From Flavobacteriales bacterium UBA6772 (lineage in GTDB: Bacteria > Bacteroidota > Bacteroidia > Flavobacteriales > UBA7430): DNA of 33,870 bases. The notes under the pieces were generated by a model. That model saw nothing but the letters and a program-made list of their open reading frames with translations, was not told the origin of the DNA and searched no databases. Position numbers and translations under genes: made by a program. Each line of letters begins with the position of its first letter. Within the stretch, counting starts at the first letter, position 1. The stretch is taken from NCBI GenBank assembly GCA_002453265.1, contig DKGK01000015.1, forward strand, positions 6,816-40,685. Direction: 5' to 3'. Positions 18,401 through 26,618 of the stretch are shown piece by piece.

Positions 18401-19482
18401 CCAGCAGCAGTTTCATCGTCTTCATCACCATTGTAACAGTACCCTAAACCTCTGGCAACATCACAACCAACAAAATCATCTTGATAATTTCCTAAATCTG
18501 GATCAACATGAACCCCGAAGTACGCCTCGTTTAATGCATTATGAGAACGATTGATTAACTTATAGTTGTAAAAAGTCATGTTGTTAATCTCATCGTTGGT
18601 AGAAAAAGCAAAGGCTTGAGCCTGTATTTCTAAACCAATTGGCTCTATAGAACCAGAAGCAGTATGAGACTCACCTTTATCGTTATAAACCCACCAAAGC
18701 GTTTGATCACCAAAAAGTATATCTGCTTCTTGACAGTTAAAAGAACCATCTAGATTGTACTCTGGATAATCTCCAGCTGATGCATTATAAACACCATCTC
18801 CATTTACATCTCGGAAAGGAGCAAGCGTTTCCAATGCGTAATATGGACTTGTACCTACTTGTTCATCGTAACCGTCGAAAGCATTATCATTTTGATCATC
18901 GTCTTCACGGTTACCTGGGTAATTTAAAATAGAAAGCGGAATAGAGTAATCAGGAAATTCAAGACTTGGATTCTCTGAAATAGAATAAGCCACAAACTGC
19001 TCTACTTCTGCTCTAGTAATAACATGGTGGTAATCATACTTCGCACAAATATTAGCTTCAGTAGTACCGTATTTATTGTTAGGACTTCCATCTGCACTCA
19101 ATCGTACATTATCTATAGGTCCTGGCCAAAAGTCGTTACCAGATTGACGATATGTTTGAGCAGCAACTTTAAGTTGGTCATCATCGTCCATACCACCAAT
19201 CCATAGAGAACCAGCAAACAATGAATGTTTCCCACTATTTTTAGGGATTTCGTATTTCCCATCAGATAAATTCCACCACATATCACCACCATTCAAAATG
19301 GTAGTCTTAACATTATTAATATCTAATAATGTTTGAGCAGTACCAGCAGCACAATTAAAGGCCAACGACTGAGTTGGAGTAGTAACTTCGCCACCAGAAT
19401 AATTAACATTTTCTTTTGCTTGAGCTCCCAAACCTAGGGTTGCAAAGAAAACGTACAGCGTATTTTTGATTGTCTTTTTCAT
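15463..19482 (-). CDS. Giant secreted protein with atypical T9SS-like C-terminal domain
   Basis: About 1339 aa, function not recognised. The start is placed at the ATG at 19482 (MKKTIKNTLYVFFATLGLGAQ, cut after AQA); the in-frame TTG at 19503 and ATG at 19488 are less likely. The body is rich in Asp, Asn, Gly and aromatic residues, beta-like, with Asp-rich loops resembling calcium sites: DVNGDGVYNASAGDYPEYN and DEGDGIDNDLDGIIDEAGE. The last 101 residues begin VVPNPYYGNNNYE and contain CTISIYNVSGTLVRRV and IASGVYIIHVDG, which match the FlgD/T9SS C-terminal beta domain. Instead of ending on the usual KI-type strand, the chain continues as KVIKWFGALRPIDLDSF. It starts 23 bases after the receptor stop and is followed 43 bases later by the PorV-like gene, so one operon is likely. 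Confidence 0.85.
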   Translation of the reverse strand: MKKTIKNTLYVFFATLGLGAQAKENVNYSGGEVTTPTQSLAFNCAAGTAQTLLDINNVKTTILNGGDMWWNLSDGKYEIPKNSGKHSLFAGSLWIGGMDDDDQLKVAAQTYRQSGNDFWPGPIDNVRLSADGSPNNKYGTTEANICAKYDYHHVITRAEVEQFVAYSISENPSLEFPDYSIPLSILNYPGNREDDDQNDNAFDGYDEQVGTSPYYALETLAPFRDVNGDGVYNASAGDYPEYNLDGSFNCQEADILFGDQTLWWVYNDKGESHTASGSIEPIGLEIQAQAFAFSTNDEINNMTFYNYKLINRSHNALNEAYFGVHVDPDLGNYQDDFVGCDVARGLGYCYNGDEDDETAAGYGSNPPAIGVDFFRGPIADEGDGIDNDLDGIIDEAGEQIIMSKFMYFNNDGTVTGNPDLAQDFYNYLQGKWLDNKPMTYGADGRNPSSPLCNYMFPGTTDPAFDEQWTEQIAGNVPNDRRFVQSAGPFTLEPGALNTITTGVVWARANSGGAWASVELMRIADDKAQKLFDICFEVLDGPDAPDMAIQELDKEIIITLSNAANISNNSQNSNEDYLEQDQINISGFYDEEQTLPYRDSYVFEGYQIFQLKDETVTAADVYDIDRARMVFQCDIENYRDDNGMVTSEETISPIANLTNYNFSLALEADVPTNMTLQAANEGIIHSFVVNQDLFASGDRTLINNKTYYFTAIAYGYNEFIEYKQDVVPDPDNIYAGSFEGQKKPFLAGRKNIKQYSAIPHITTAESNGTIQNADYGTIPNMTRLEGSGNGGLELQFTSEMKLALLDPSICTTSTGYAVDGSPVDIKVIDPLSVPENTDFTFVMNAVNDTARWVLTNETTGVSVSSDTTLSVKNEQIIADWGLSVTIVNGIDAGDDTKGTNGLISATLIKDNSTSWLDFVPDNDFFFQGPDGVFVHPLNWIRSGTASNPDPDPSVTDPIYIDFGNVDAWVDENSTYENVLNGMWAPYALVGYDKDDSPFPHAPSISAREKLNTLSSVDIVYTADKSLWTRVPVIETGDTDDRMTLKSSPSVDKEGLDEASGSTGFSWFPGYAFDLERGIRVNMMFGEASTIPDHNGNDMIWNPTSTILDGDIFDPTSFILGGRHYLYVAMSEYAGDNEEDHPLYSRLINMSSFVNSVKVFKDMAWTSIPLTSQNSILSDGNIEVQLRVSKSYSRYNLEDTDDCTASDINNGNPLLTFSTESIMTVKNDLETAKSAMDLIKVVPNPYYGNNNYELGQIDTRVRVTNLPKVCTISIYNVSGTLVRRVDLDSEVNVTGWDWDLKNNYNIAIASGVYIIHVDGKEYGEKVIKWFGALRPIDLDSF

Positions 19483-19505
19483 ATACATACAATTTTCTAC
19501 CAAGA

Positions 19506-22500
19506 CTAAAAGTCTAGTGTTACACCTAAACGAAGCGTTCTTGGACGCGTGTAATTATTTGGGTTATTTAACTTTAATGAATATAAGTCAACGTAAGAGT
19601 TTGGGTCAACTTTATTTGGAACATCGGTTAAACCAACGGCAGAAGTAAGATAACCATCGTCATCTGCATTACCAGTATATTGGTAAATAGACACAATATT
19701 CTTAGTGTTCAATAAGTTTTGAACTTGGAAATAAACATTCATAGAAGTCGATTTCTTATCCTCTCCTTCACCCCAAGAAATATCGAAGCTTTTGTTAACT
19801 CTCATATCCATACGGAATCTCCACGGTAAACGTGATCCGTTTACACTTCCCTCTAAGTTAGATCTATCGTTTTCTCCAAAAACAGCCTCACGAGTAACAT
19901 TTAACTGTCGTGAGAATGGCGTTCCCGAACCTGCTGTAGCAACAAGGTTTACACCTGCATTTTCGAATATTGGATATCCTTTTACAGTAGGACCGTTGTA
20001 TTTGTTTCCTGAACCGTAACGGAAATCCATACTTGCAGTTAAATTATGACGTTGATCGTAATCTAAAGGCAAAGTAGTTCTTAAGTTAGGTTGGTCAGAA
20101 TTTACAATGTTTACACCTGAAGTTGATGAAGAACCAGAACCATCTGCAAACTGTAAAGTATAGTTTGCATTAAAGCTAACATTTCCTGTTCTACGCATTT
20201 CGTATGCAACAGACAATCCTTTTACAGTACCAAAGTCAATATTACCAAAAGTAAAATAGTCTTTTGGGTAAGCAAAGGCAACTTTAGTGTACTGAATCAT
20301 GTCTCTCATTTCTCTATAGAAAGCAGATATAGAAAGAGCAGAACTAGAAGATAAAGTTTGTTTAAACCCTAATTCGTAATCAGTAGTACGTTGAGATTTT
20401 AAATTTGGATTATTAATAGTTGTAGCTGTTAAGTGAGCTAAGTATAAATAATCTGTAGGATCCATTCTGTTTCTACTCGGACGTTGCGTTAATACATCGT
20501 AGTGAGCATAGAAAATAGCTTCATCAGAAATAGGAAAGTTGAAAGAAATACGAGGCATGAAAGATACTTGCGGTGTATAATCTTCAAATGCATCAGCACT
20601 TAATCCAGCATTTAAAGGATCCGTACCGGAATCCGCATCAGGATCTGCCAACATTGGAATAACACCAGTAGAAACATCTAATACTTTAGGATCTGTAATA
20701 GGAAGACCTTCTGCATTGTACCAGTTATCTCCATTTCTATATCCTGTAATATACGCAGCACTTACGCTATTATCAACATACACAACATAGTCGTCGCCAA
20801 TATTTGTTGGATGAGTTCCAAAATCGTTAACCTCTCCAGCTGTAAGTACATTGTAAAGCGAGTACCTGTCTTTTAATACTTCTTGGTTGGCATCGTATCT
20901 ATCTACACGAACACCAATATTGAAGATTAAATCTTCGAAAGCGAATTTATCTTGAATATAACCCGCTACATAAATAGGTTGAAAAGCACCCATTTCACGT
21001 TTATAATCTCCATTTTCATCTTTGTCGGTTAAGAATTCTTTCATTCCTGGCTGAACCCCTTCCAATTTATTACCCTCTGTATCGTAACCGTACCATGTAC
21101 CGTAAGACGAATTAGGATTTTGGGTAAGTAACTCATCAGCACTAAACATAGAAATATCGAAGTCAGAAGGCAAATAAGTATGAATATCTACAATTTGGTC
21201 GTAGCCAATTTGATGCGAATCTCTAAACTTAGTTGCGAAACTTGTCATTTCGTCGTAGTTGTAAATGTTTTGCTGCCCAACAAGAGTACCTTGATCATTT
21301 AAAAATTCGTAAGAACCTTCTTCGAAACCAATGTATTTATTTACTTGCTGTTGAGCTAAAGTCCATAATCCTACCGGTGTAACACTGTAGTATCTATCGT
21401 CTCTTTGCTCGTATTCGAAACCAAACTGTAATGCATGGTCATTAATATCGGCAGATGCAGAACCTGTAAAACGGAATTGAGCATCTTTACTTCTGTTGTA
21501 TCCGTTGTACTCTCTACCAGTATTATACCACACAGAATAAACGTTATCTGTACGATCTCCGTTTACTGCAGCACCTATACCACTTACTTGTGCCAAGTTA
21601 GTAATCCCTTGATTATCTAAATAGTCGAAATAAGTTTGCGTATAATTTGTAGCATAAGGATTTAAATTAGCACCTTCGAAAGCATAATTTGTAATTACGT
21701 TCGTTTGCTCAGCAAAATTGTAAAAAGGTACATTTTGTTGTAATTCTTCGTCAAAGTAAAAGCCACCAACTTCTACCATAGTATCAATAACACCACTTGG
21801 TGTATTCCATAATACATTTAAACTATCATCTGGGCTCCAAGGAGTATTGTAGTCTAAATTACGTTCTGGCGTAAATTTACCAATATACCCATAGTTAAAT
21901 AAATTGTCTTTGTGATCTGAATCTTGAGTAGTCTCATTGTCTTGAGAATAATCTGCCTGTAAAGTAAAGAATGCATTCTTTAAAGTAGAAGAAGATTGCT
22001 CTTCATCTGACGCACCAAAACTCTGCTGTAAACGAGAATAAACTCTCCAAGAATTCTTTATCGTTTCAGGATTATTTTCAGGATTGAATAAGCTATATGT
22101 ATAAATATACCCTCTATTTTTCGAATAAGAAAAGTTACCACCTAGAGTAATGTTTGTATTTTTAGAAGGCTTAAAATCTATTTTACCTTGTAAACTCGCA
22201 TTTACTTTCCCAACATTCTCTTTAGTGTCAACATATTCAAGATCCTCCATAGTAACAAATTCGGAAGCTTTTAAAGCTTGAACCTCACCTTGGCTACTAC
22301 TAAACAATAATGGGTTTGCTTGTAGCTCAGCCATTACATCGTCTTTAACCTTATACATTCCAACGGCAGAAGGATCTTCATTCTTTATCTTTTCGTATTC
22401 ACCAGACAAAAAGAAACCTAAGATAGAGTTACCATCTTTCTTCTTTAAAGGACCCGACAAGTTGAAACCTAATAGATTGTATCCATAAGGATCAAGAAGG

Positions 22501-23219
22501 CTAGAAGTTACAACTTCTACCCCACCGAAGAAATCGTTCGATGGACCTCGTGTTGTTATACTAATTACACCACCCATAGCATCACCATAAGAAGCAGGTA
22601 AACCACCTGTAATTACAGTCATTTGCTCAATTGCAGATTGTGGTATTTTATTCGAAGCTCTTACCTTAACCCCATCGATATAAAAGAAAGTAGCATCAGA
22701 ACGTGCACCACGCACATTTAAATCTCCACCTTCATCCTCCTGATAAATACCGGCAGTTTGTGCAGCCACCGACTGAACATCACGCGTTGGTAATGCAGTA
22801 ATTTCTTCCTTAGTTTTAGTAGTACCAGTTTTATCTGGATCGATAAGAGGGACTACATATTCAACTAATTCTACCGTTCCCAATACATCGGCCTCAACTT
22901 TAAGACCTGCGTTGATAAAAGTAATCTTGCTAGAAGAAACCAAAACTTCGGTAATCTCTTTGGTTGCGAAACCAATAAAAGACACTTTCACGGTGTATCG
23001 ACCAGGGTCTATTGGTTTAATAGTATACTTACCATCAAAATCCGCAACAGCCCCATCAATGACGGTTCCATTTGATTCTATCACAATATTTGCCATTGGT
23101 ACAGGCTCTCCTGTATCAAACTCTGTGATTGTACCTTTTAAGGTACCTGATTGCGACTGTGCTATAGAATAGTTTGAAATCCCGAGCAAGGCAATCACAG
23201 CTAATAATTTTCGCAGCAT
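19506..23219 (-). CDS. TonB-dependent receptor with N-terminal carboxypeptidase-regulatory-like domain
   Basis: A 1237-aa outer-membrane receptor. The signal peptide (MLRKLLAVIALLGISNYSIA) is followed by a CarboxypepD_reg-like beta domain (about 25-110; GTITEFDTGEPVPMANIVI, then DFDGKYTIKPIDPGRYTV). The plug domain lies at about 138-225, with LPTRDVQSVAAQTAGIYQ, LNVRGARSDATFFYIDGV and GDAMGGVISITTRG. A 22-strand-type barrel follows, rich in aromatic residues and long Asp/Asn-rich outer loops, ending in RTLRLGVTLDF with the expected C-terminal Phe. No SusD partner follows, so it is not a classic polysaccharide SusCD pair. It is first in an operon with the giant exoprotein and the PorV-like barrel. 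Substrate is unknown; it may also be a structural partner of the giant protein. Confidence 0.92.
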   Translation of the reverse strand: MLRKLLAVIALLGISNYSIAQSQSGTLKGTITEFDTGEPVPMANIVIESNGTVIDGAVADFDGKYTIKPIDPGRYTVKVSFIGFATKEITEVLVSSSKITFINAGLKVEADVLGTVELVEYVVPLIDPDKTGTTKTKEEITALPTRDVQSVAAQTAGIYQEDEGGDLNVRGARSDATFFYIDGVKVRASNKIPQSAIEQMTVITGGLPASYGDAMGGVISITTRGPSNDFFGGVEVVTSSLLDPYGYNLLGFNLSGPLKKKDGNSILGFFLSGEYEKIKNEDPSAVGMYKVKDDVMAELQANPLLFSSSQGEVQALKASEFVTMEDLEYVDTKENVGKVNASLQGKIDFKPSKNTNITLGGNFSYSKNRGYIYTYSLFNPENNPETIKNSWRVYSRLQQSFGASDEEQSSSTLKNAFFTLQADYSQDNETTQDSDHKDNLFNYGYIGKFTPERNLDYNTPWSPDDSLNVLWNTPSGVIDTMVEVGGFYFDEELQQNVPFYNFAEQTNVITNYAFEGANLNPYATNYTQTYFDYLDNQGITNLAQVSGIGAAVNGDRTDNVYSVWYNTGREYNGYNRSKDAQFRFTGSASADINDHALQFGFEYEQRDDRYYSVTPVGLWTLAQQQVNKYIGFEEGSYEFLNDQGTLVGQQNIYNYDEMTSFATKFRDSHQIGYDQIVDIHTYLPSDFDISMFSADELLTQNPNSSYGTWYGYDTEGNKLEGVQPGMKEFLTDKDENGDYKREMGAFQPIYVAGYIQDKFAFEDLIFNIGVRVDRYDANQEVLKDRYSLYNVLTAGEVNDFGTHPTNIGDDYVVYVDNSVSAAYITGYRNGDNWYNAEGLPITDPKVLDVSTGVIPMLADPDADSGTDPLNAGLSADAFEDYTPQVSFMPRISFNFPISDEAIFYAHYDVLTQRPSRNRMDPTDYLYLAHLTATTINNPNLKSQRTTDYELGFKQTLSSSSALSISAFYREMRDMIQYTKVAFAYPKDYFTFGNIDFGTVKGLSVAYEMRRTGNVSFNANYTLQFADGSGSSSTSGVNIVNSDQPNLRTTLPLDYDQRHNLTASMDFRYGSGNKYNGPTVKGYPIFENAGVNLVATAGSGTPFSRQLNVTREAVFGENDRSNLEGSVNGSRLPWRFRMDMRVNKSFDISWGEGEDKKSTSMNVYFQVQNLLNTKNIVSIYQYTGNADDDGYLTSAVGLTDVPNKVDPNSYVDLYSLKLNNPNNYTRPRTLRLGVTLDF

Positions 23220-23261
23220 AAACTTATCTTTTAGTTTGGCCTAGATTTTTTTTCAATCTGG

Positions 23262-23269
23262 TAAATATA
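23262..23269 (-). promoter_or_regulatory. Possible -7 element of the receptor operon
   Basis: The minus strand reads TATATTTA, matching seven of eight consensus positions (last G to A), about 43 bases upstream of the receptor ATG. No -33 TTG is seen at the usual distance. Tentative. Confidence 0.3.
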
Positions 23270-23384
23270 GAACTAATTAAAGTTCTATTCTAATACTTTT
23301 TTCAAGTAATAATCGTTTCACCTAAATTATTTGTTGTTTTTTTGCACCAACGGAATCAAACAAACCTCAATATCAACTATTTGT

Positions 23385-23801
23385 ATGAAACGAATACTTT
23401 TCCTTATTAGCCTTCTATTACTAATATATAGCTGCGATAAAGATAAATACCAATTCCCAGACGCACAGGTTAACACATTTTTATACCCGAATAATGTCGA
23501 ATTTAACGGCTTGAACTTTCCCGGAGGCTCAGCTTATATTAACGGTGGTGTTAATGGTATTTTAATATTTCACGATCTTTTTGATAATTATATAGCCTAC
23601 GACAGAGCGTGTACAAATGAACCCTTAAATAATTGTGAGCAGATTTATATTAACACCGAAGAACTAAATACACTTGCCTGCCATTGCTGCGATTCTGAGT
23701 ATTTTATTTATGATGGTGCGGTAATGCAAGGTCCAGCAAATTACTCACTCCACAGATACAACACTAGCTTTGATGGGGTTAAGTTAAGTATTTTTAATTA
23801 G
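23385..23801 (+). CDS. Lipoprotein with a degenerate Rieske-like domain
   Basis: A 138-aa predicted lipoprotein. The ATG at 23385 (MKRILFLISLLLLIYSCDKD) is preferred over an in-frame TTG at 23331; it gives a basic start, a hydrophobic core and a lipobox IYSC. The mature part has the layout of a Rieske-type iron-sulfur fold: AYDRACTNEP, then a spacer, LACHCCDSEYF, and YDGAVMQGPANYSLHRY followed by GVKLSIFN. In true Rieske proteins the ligands are CxH and CxxH; here the first pair reads C-T-N and the second reads C-H-C-C-D, so at least one His ligand is missing. It may bind another metal or none. It stands alone, divergent from the receptor operon. Similar histidine-less lipoproteins are something I recall in Bacteroidota. 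Confidence 0.65.
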   Translation: MKRILFLISLLLLIYSCDKDKYQFPDAQVNTFLYPNNVEFNGLNFPGGSAYINGGVNGILIFHDLFDNYIAYDRACTNEPLNNCEQIYINTEELNTLACHCCDSEYFIYDGAVMQGPANYSLHRYNTSFDGVKLSIFN

Positions 23802-24024
23802 CTGAATAGGGTAAACTCAAGTGAAGACTGATACAAAAAACATATCGTTATTCTTTTTGCCGTCAAAAGAGATAAATGACCTAAAAGACTGCTATGGAGC
23901 AGGATTATAAAAAGTTGTGTATTGAGTTATAAGTTTTACTTGATAAATCAAATGATAATTAAGTTGTTTTGAATTCTTATTAAACACTCTGTAATAAATT
24001 TTCATTTCTCAGATAAAAAATGAT
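23802..24024. other. Gene-poor stretch after the Rieske-like lipoprotein
   Basis: This is the left part of a 363-base gap without a clear gene (23802-24164). It holds one 29-codon reading frame starting with GTG at 23821 and ending at 23910 (MKTDTKNISLFFLPSKEIND at its start), with no ribosome-binding signal and no recognised similarity. Nothing else stands out. The right part of the gap holds the palindromic terminator and about 100 A/T-rich bases. Confidence 0.4.
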
Positions 24025-24064
24025 TAAAATCAAAAAATCGCCCAAGGGCGATTTTTTGATTTTA
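24025..24064. terminator. Perfect 19-base-pair bidirectional terminator
   Basis: Arms 24025-24043 and 24046-24064 are exact reverse complements (core ATCGCCC-AA-GGGCGAT, flanked by A-rich and T-rich tracts). The symmetry gives a T-run after the GC stem on both strands, so it can end the lipoprotein transcript (+) and the ahcY transcript (-, stop at 24165). Confidence 0.9.
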
Positions 24065-24164
24065 TGAAATTAAGAATGTTTTTTAGGATTTAGTATCTCC
24101 TAAAATTATTAGAGCAATAAATGAGCCTTAACACCTCTAAATTCATAACCACTTGTTATACATA

Positions 24165-25466
24165 CTAATAACGGTAGTATTCTGGCTTGTAAGGTCCTCC
24201 AACAGGAACACTAATATAATCAGCTTGATCGTGACTAAGAACCTCTAGTACTACACCTAACTTTGCCAAGTGTAAACGAGCTACTTTTTCGTCTAAATGC
24301 TTAGGTAAGGTATAAACCTTATTTTCGTACTTATCAGAGTCTAGCCATAACTCTAATTGAGCTAAAGTTTGATTCGCAAAAGAGTTAGACATTACAAAAG
24401 AAGGGTGTCCTGTAGCACAACCTAAGTTTACTAATCGTCCTTCAGCTAATAAAATAATATCCTTACCAGCAATTGTATATTGATCTACCTGAGGTTTGAT
24501 TTCAACCTTTGAAGCTCCGTGGTTGTTGTTCAACCAAGCAACATCAATCTCGTTATCGAAGTGTCCTATATTACATACAATAGCCTTGTCTTTCATGTTT
24601 TCGAAATGACGACCTACTATAATATCTTTGTTCCCTGTAGTGGTAACAATAATGTCTGCCTGCTTCACAGCATCCTCCATTTTTTTCACTTCGAAACCTT
24701 CCATCGCAGCTTGCAAAGCACAGATAGGGTCAATTTCGGTAACGATAACACGTGCACCAGAAGCTTGTAATGACTGAGCAGAACCTTTCCCTACATCACC
24801 ATAACCTGCTACAACAGCAACCTTACCTGAAATCATAACATCGGTAGCTCTACGAATACCATCTACTAAAGACTCACGACATCCGTATTTATTATCAAAC
24901 TTAGATTTTGTAACAGAATCGTTTACGTTAATCGCCGGCATAACAAGCGTTCCGTTTTTCTCTCTGTCGTATAGACGGTGAACACCAGTAGTCGTTTCCT
25001 CAGACAATCCTTTGATATCTGCAACTAACTCTGGAAATCTATCGAAAACCATGTTGGTTAAATCACCACCATCGTCTAAAATTAAATTTAAGGCTTTACC
25101 ACCTTTAAAAGATTGAAGTGTTTGCTCTATACACCAGTCAAATTCCTCGTCGTTCATACCTTTCCAAGCGAAAACTGGAACACCAGTAGCAGCAATTGCA
25201 GCTGCAGCATGATCTTGAGTAGAAAATATATTACATGAAGACCAAGTAACATCGGCTCCTAAGGCAACAAGAGTTTCAATTAATACAGCCGTTTGAATAG
25301 TCATGTGTAAACAACCTGCAATACGAGCTCCTTTTAAAGGTTGTGCTGCTGCATACTCTTCACGAATAGACATTAAACCGGGCATTTCTGCCTCAGCCAA
25401 ACGAATTTCTTTTCTTCCCCAATCTGCTAAAGAAATGTCTTTAACTTTGTATTGAACTGCACTCAT
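24165..25466 (-). CDS. ahcY: S-adenosylhomocysteinase (adenosylhomocysteine hydrolase)
   Basis: Cytosolic NAD-dependent enzyme that splits S-adenosylhomocysteine into homocysteine and adenosine, relieving product inhibition of methyltransferases. At 433 aa it is of the shorter SAHase type. The substrate region has HMTIQTAVLIETL, and the catalytic Lys/Asp pair lies in VNDSVTKSKFDN (K187, D191). The Rossmann motif GYGDVGKGSA starts at residue 221. GRLVNLGCATGHPSFVMS and the C-terminal tail PYKPEYYRY, which contributes to the neighbouring NAD site, are intact. It has its own exact -7 element at 25499-25506, so it is probably separate from the two kynurenine-branch genes upstream on the same strand. 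I see no SAH-riboswitch-like fold in its short leader. Confidence 0.98.
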   Translation of the reverse strand: MSAVQYKVKDISLADWGRKEIRLAEAEMPGLMSIREEYAAAQPLKGARIAGCLHMTIQTAVLIETLVALGADVTWSSCNIFSTQDHAAAAIAATGVPVFAWKGMNDEEFDWCIEQTLQSFKGGKALNLILDDGGDLTNMVFDRFPELVADIKGLSEETTTGVHRLYDREKNGTLVMPAINVNDSVTKSKFDNKYGCRESLVDGIRRATDVMISGKVAVVAGYGDVGKGSAQSLQASGARVIVTEIDPICALQAAMEGFEVKKMEDAVKQADIIVTTTGNKDIIVGRHFENMKDKAIVCNIGHFDNEIDVAWLNNNHGASKVEIKPQVDQYTIAGKDIILLAEGRLVNLGCATGHPSFVMSNSFANQTLAQLELWLDSDKYENKVYTLPKHLDEKVARLHLAKLGVVLEVLSHDQADYISVPVGGPYKPEYYRY

Positions 25467-25498
25467 AGTTTCGTAATTTTTTAATAAACTTTAGACCA

Positions 25499-25506
25499 CA
25501 AAGATA
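25499..25506 (-). promoter_or_regulatory. -7 promoter element for ahcY
   Basis: The minus strand reads TATCTTTG, an exact TAnnTTTG match, 32 bases upstream of the ahcY ATG. The leader would be about 25 bases. Confidence 0.55.
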
Positions 25507-25584
25507 CAATAATAGAACCAGTAATTAATCACTATTTTTAAGGAGCTTTGAAGTTATATAATATGAATTTACAGAAGGCAAATC

Positions 25585-26610
25585 TTAAACTATAAAATCT
25601 TCTTTGCTCATACCTAACCATTCCAATGCAGACTTACTTAAAAGTTGTTCTTTTTGTGCATCGTCCCATGGCATGTTATTTATCAATTGTCCAGGCTGCA
25701 ATTCCCCTAAGGGGAAAGGATAATCAGTACCTAAAGCAATTTTATCGGCTCCAATAACATCAACAATGTACTCCAGCATTTTAGGGTCGTGTACAAGACT
25801 GTCAATATAAAACTTTCCTATATAATCTCTAGGATGCTTTTTATTATCAACTGCACATAAGTCTGGTCTAACGTCAAAGCCATGCGAAACCCGACCAATT
25901 GTTGAAGGAAAAGAACCACCACCATGAGCAAAAGCAACACGAAGTTCTGGCAATCTTTCGAAAACGCCACCAAAGATAAAGGAACAAATAGCCCTAGAAC
26001 TTTCTGCGGGCATGCCCACCAACCATGGTAGCCAATATTTATCCATATGCTCCTTAGCCATCATATCCCAAGGATGTACAAATACGGACATATCTAATTC
26101 CTGACAGGCTTCGAAAATTGGGAAAAACTCAGCTTCGTTTAGATTCTTATTGTTTACATGCGTTCCAATTTGAATCCCTTTTAATCCAATTTTTTTACAA
26201 CGTTTTAATTCTTGTATCGCCAAATTAGTGTCTTGCATTGGCAAAGTACCCAAGCCTGCAAAACGGTTTGGGAAACGACTTACGATATCAGCAATATGGT
26301 CGTTTAAAAACTCCGCTACTTCTAATGTATCTTTAGGTTCTGCCCAATAAGAAAACATCACAGGAACGGTAGATAAAACTTGTACATGAACACCATGCTC
26401 ATCGCATTCTTTCATTCTACTTTCTGCAGACCAACAATTATCATCCACTTCACGAAAAAATGTGTCGTCCATCATCATTTTAGCACAGCAAGGTTTGTGA
26501 TGCTCTAAATTGATAAATCCTCCGTAACCAAATTTTTCTTTAAAATTAGGAATATCTTTTGGGAGGATGTGTGTATGAATATCTATGGTAAATAAATTCT
26601 TTTGAGGCAT
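25585..26610 (-). CDS. 2-amino-3-carboxymuconate-6-semialdehyde decarboxylase (ACMSD)
   Basis: Amidohydrolase-superfamily decarboxylase converting 2-amino-3-carboxymuconate semialdehyde to 2-aminomuconate semialdehyde in tryptophan/kynurenine breakdown. The 341 residues show the zinc ligands in order: DIHTH (H12, H14), FVHPWDM (H178), AFAHGGGSF (H228) and GTDYPFPLGE (D295). These correspond position for position to H9, H11, H177, H228 and D294 of the Pseudomonas fluorescens enzyme as I recall it. The substrate-contact arginines are also present (R52, R239). It begins eight bases after the stop of the upstream dioxygenase gene, whose product is its substrate, so the two are an operon. By removing ACMS it competes with the non-enzymatic route to quinolinate and NAD. 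Confidence 0.95.
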   Translation of the reverse strand: MPQKNLFTIDIHTHILPKDIPNFKEKFGYGGFINLEHHKPCCAKMMMDDTFFREVDDNCWSAESRMKECDEHGVHVQVLSTVPVMFSYWAEPKDTLEVAEFLNDHIADIVSRFPNRFAGLGTLPMQDTNLAIQELKRCKKIGLKGIQIGTHVNNKNLNEAEFFPIFEACQELDMSVFVHPWDMMAKEHMDKYWLPWLVGMPAESSRAICSFIFGGVFERLPELRVAFAHGGGSFPSTIGRVSHGFDVRPDLCAVDNKKHPRDYIGKFYIDSLVHDPKMLEYIVDVIGADKIALGTDYPFPLGELQPGQLINNMPWDDAQKEQLLSKSALEWLGMSKEDFIV

Positions 26611-26618
26611 AATAATTT

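Noticed and set aside
19483..19503. TTG start of the giant exoprotein
   Set aside because: The ATG at 19482 gives a clean signal peptide (MKKTIKN...); the upstream residues are atypical.
19506..23219. SusC-type polysaccharide utilisation locus
   Set aside because: No SusD-like lipoprotein or glycoside hydrolase is present in the operon.
23331..23384. 18-residue extension of the Rieske-like lipoprotein from a TTG start
   Set aside because: It would bury the signal peptide; the ATG at 23385 gives a standard lipoprotein leader.
25467..25584. SAH riboswitch upstream of ahcY
   Set aside because: The leader after the -7 element is only about 25 bases and I see no conserved fold.
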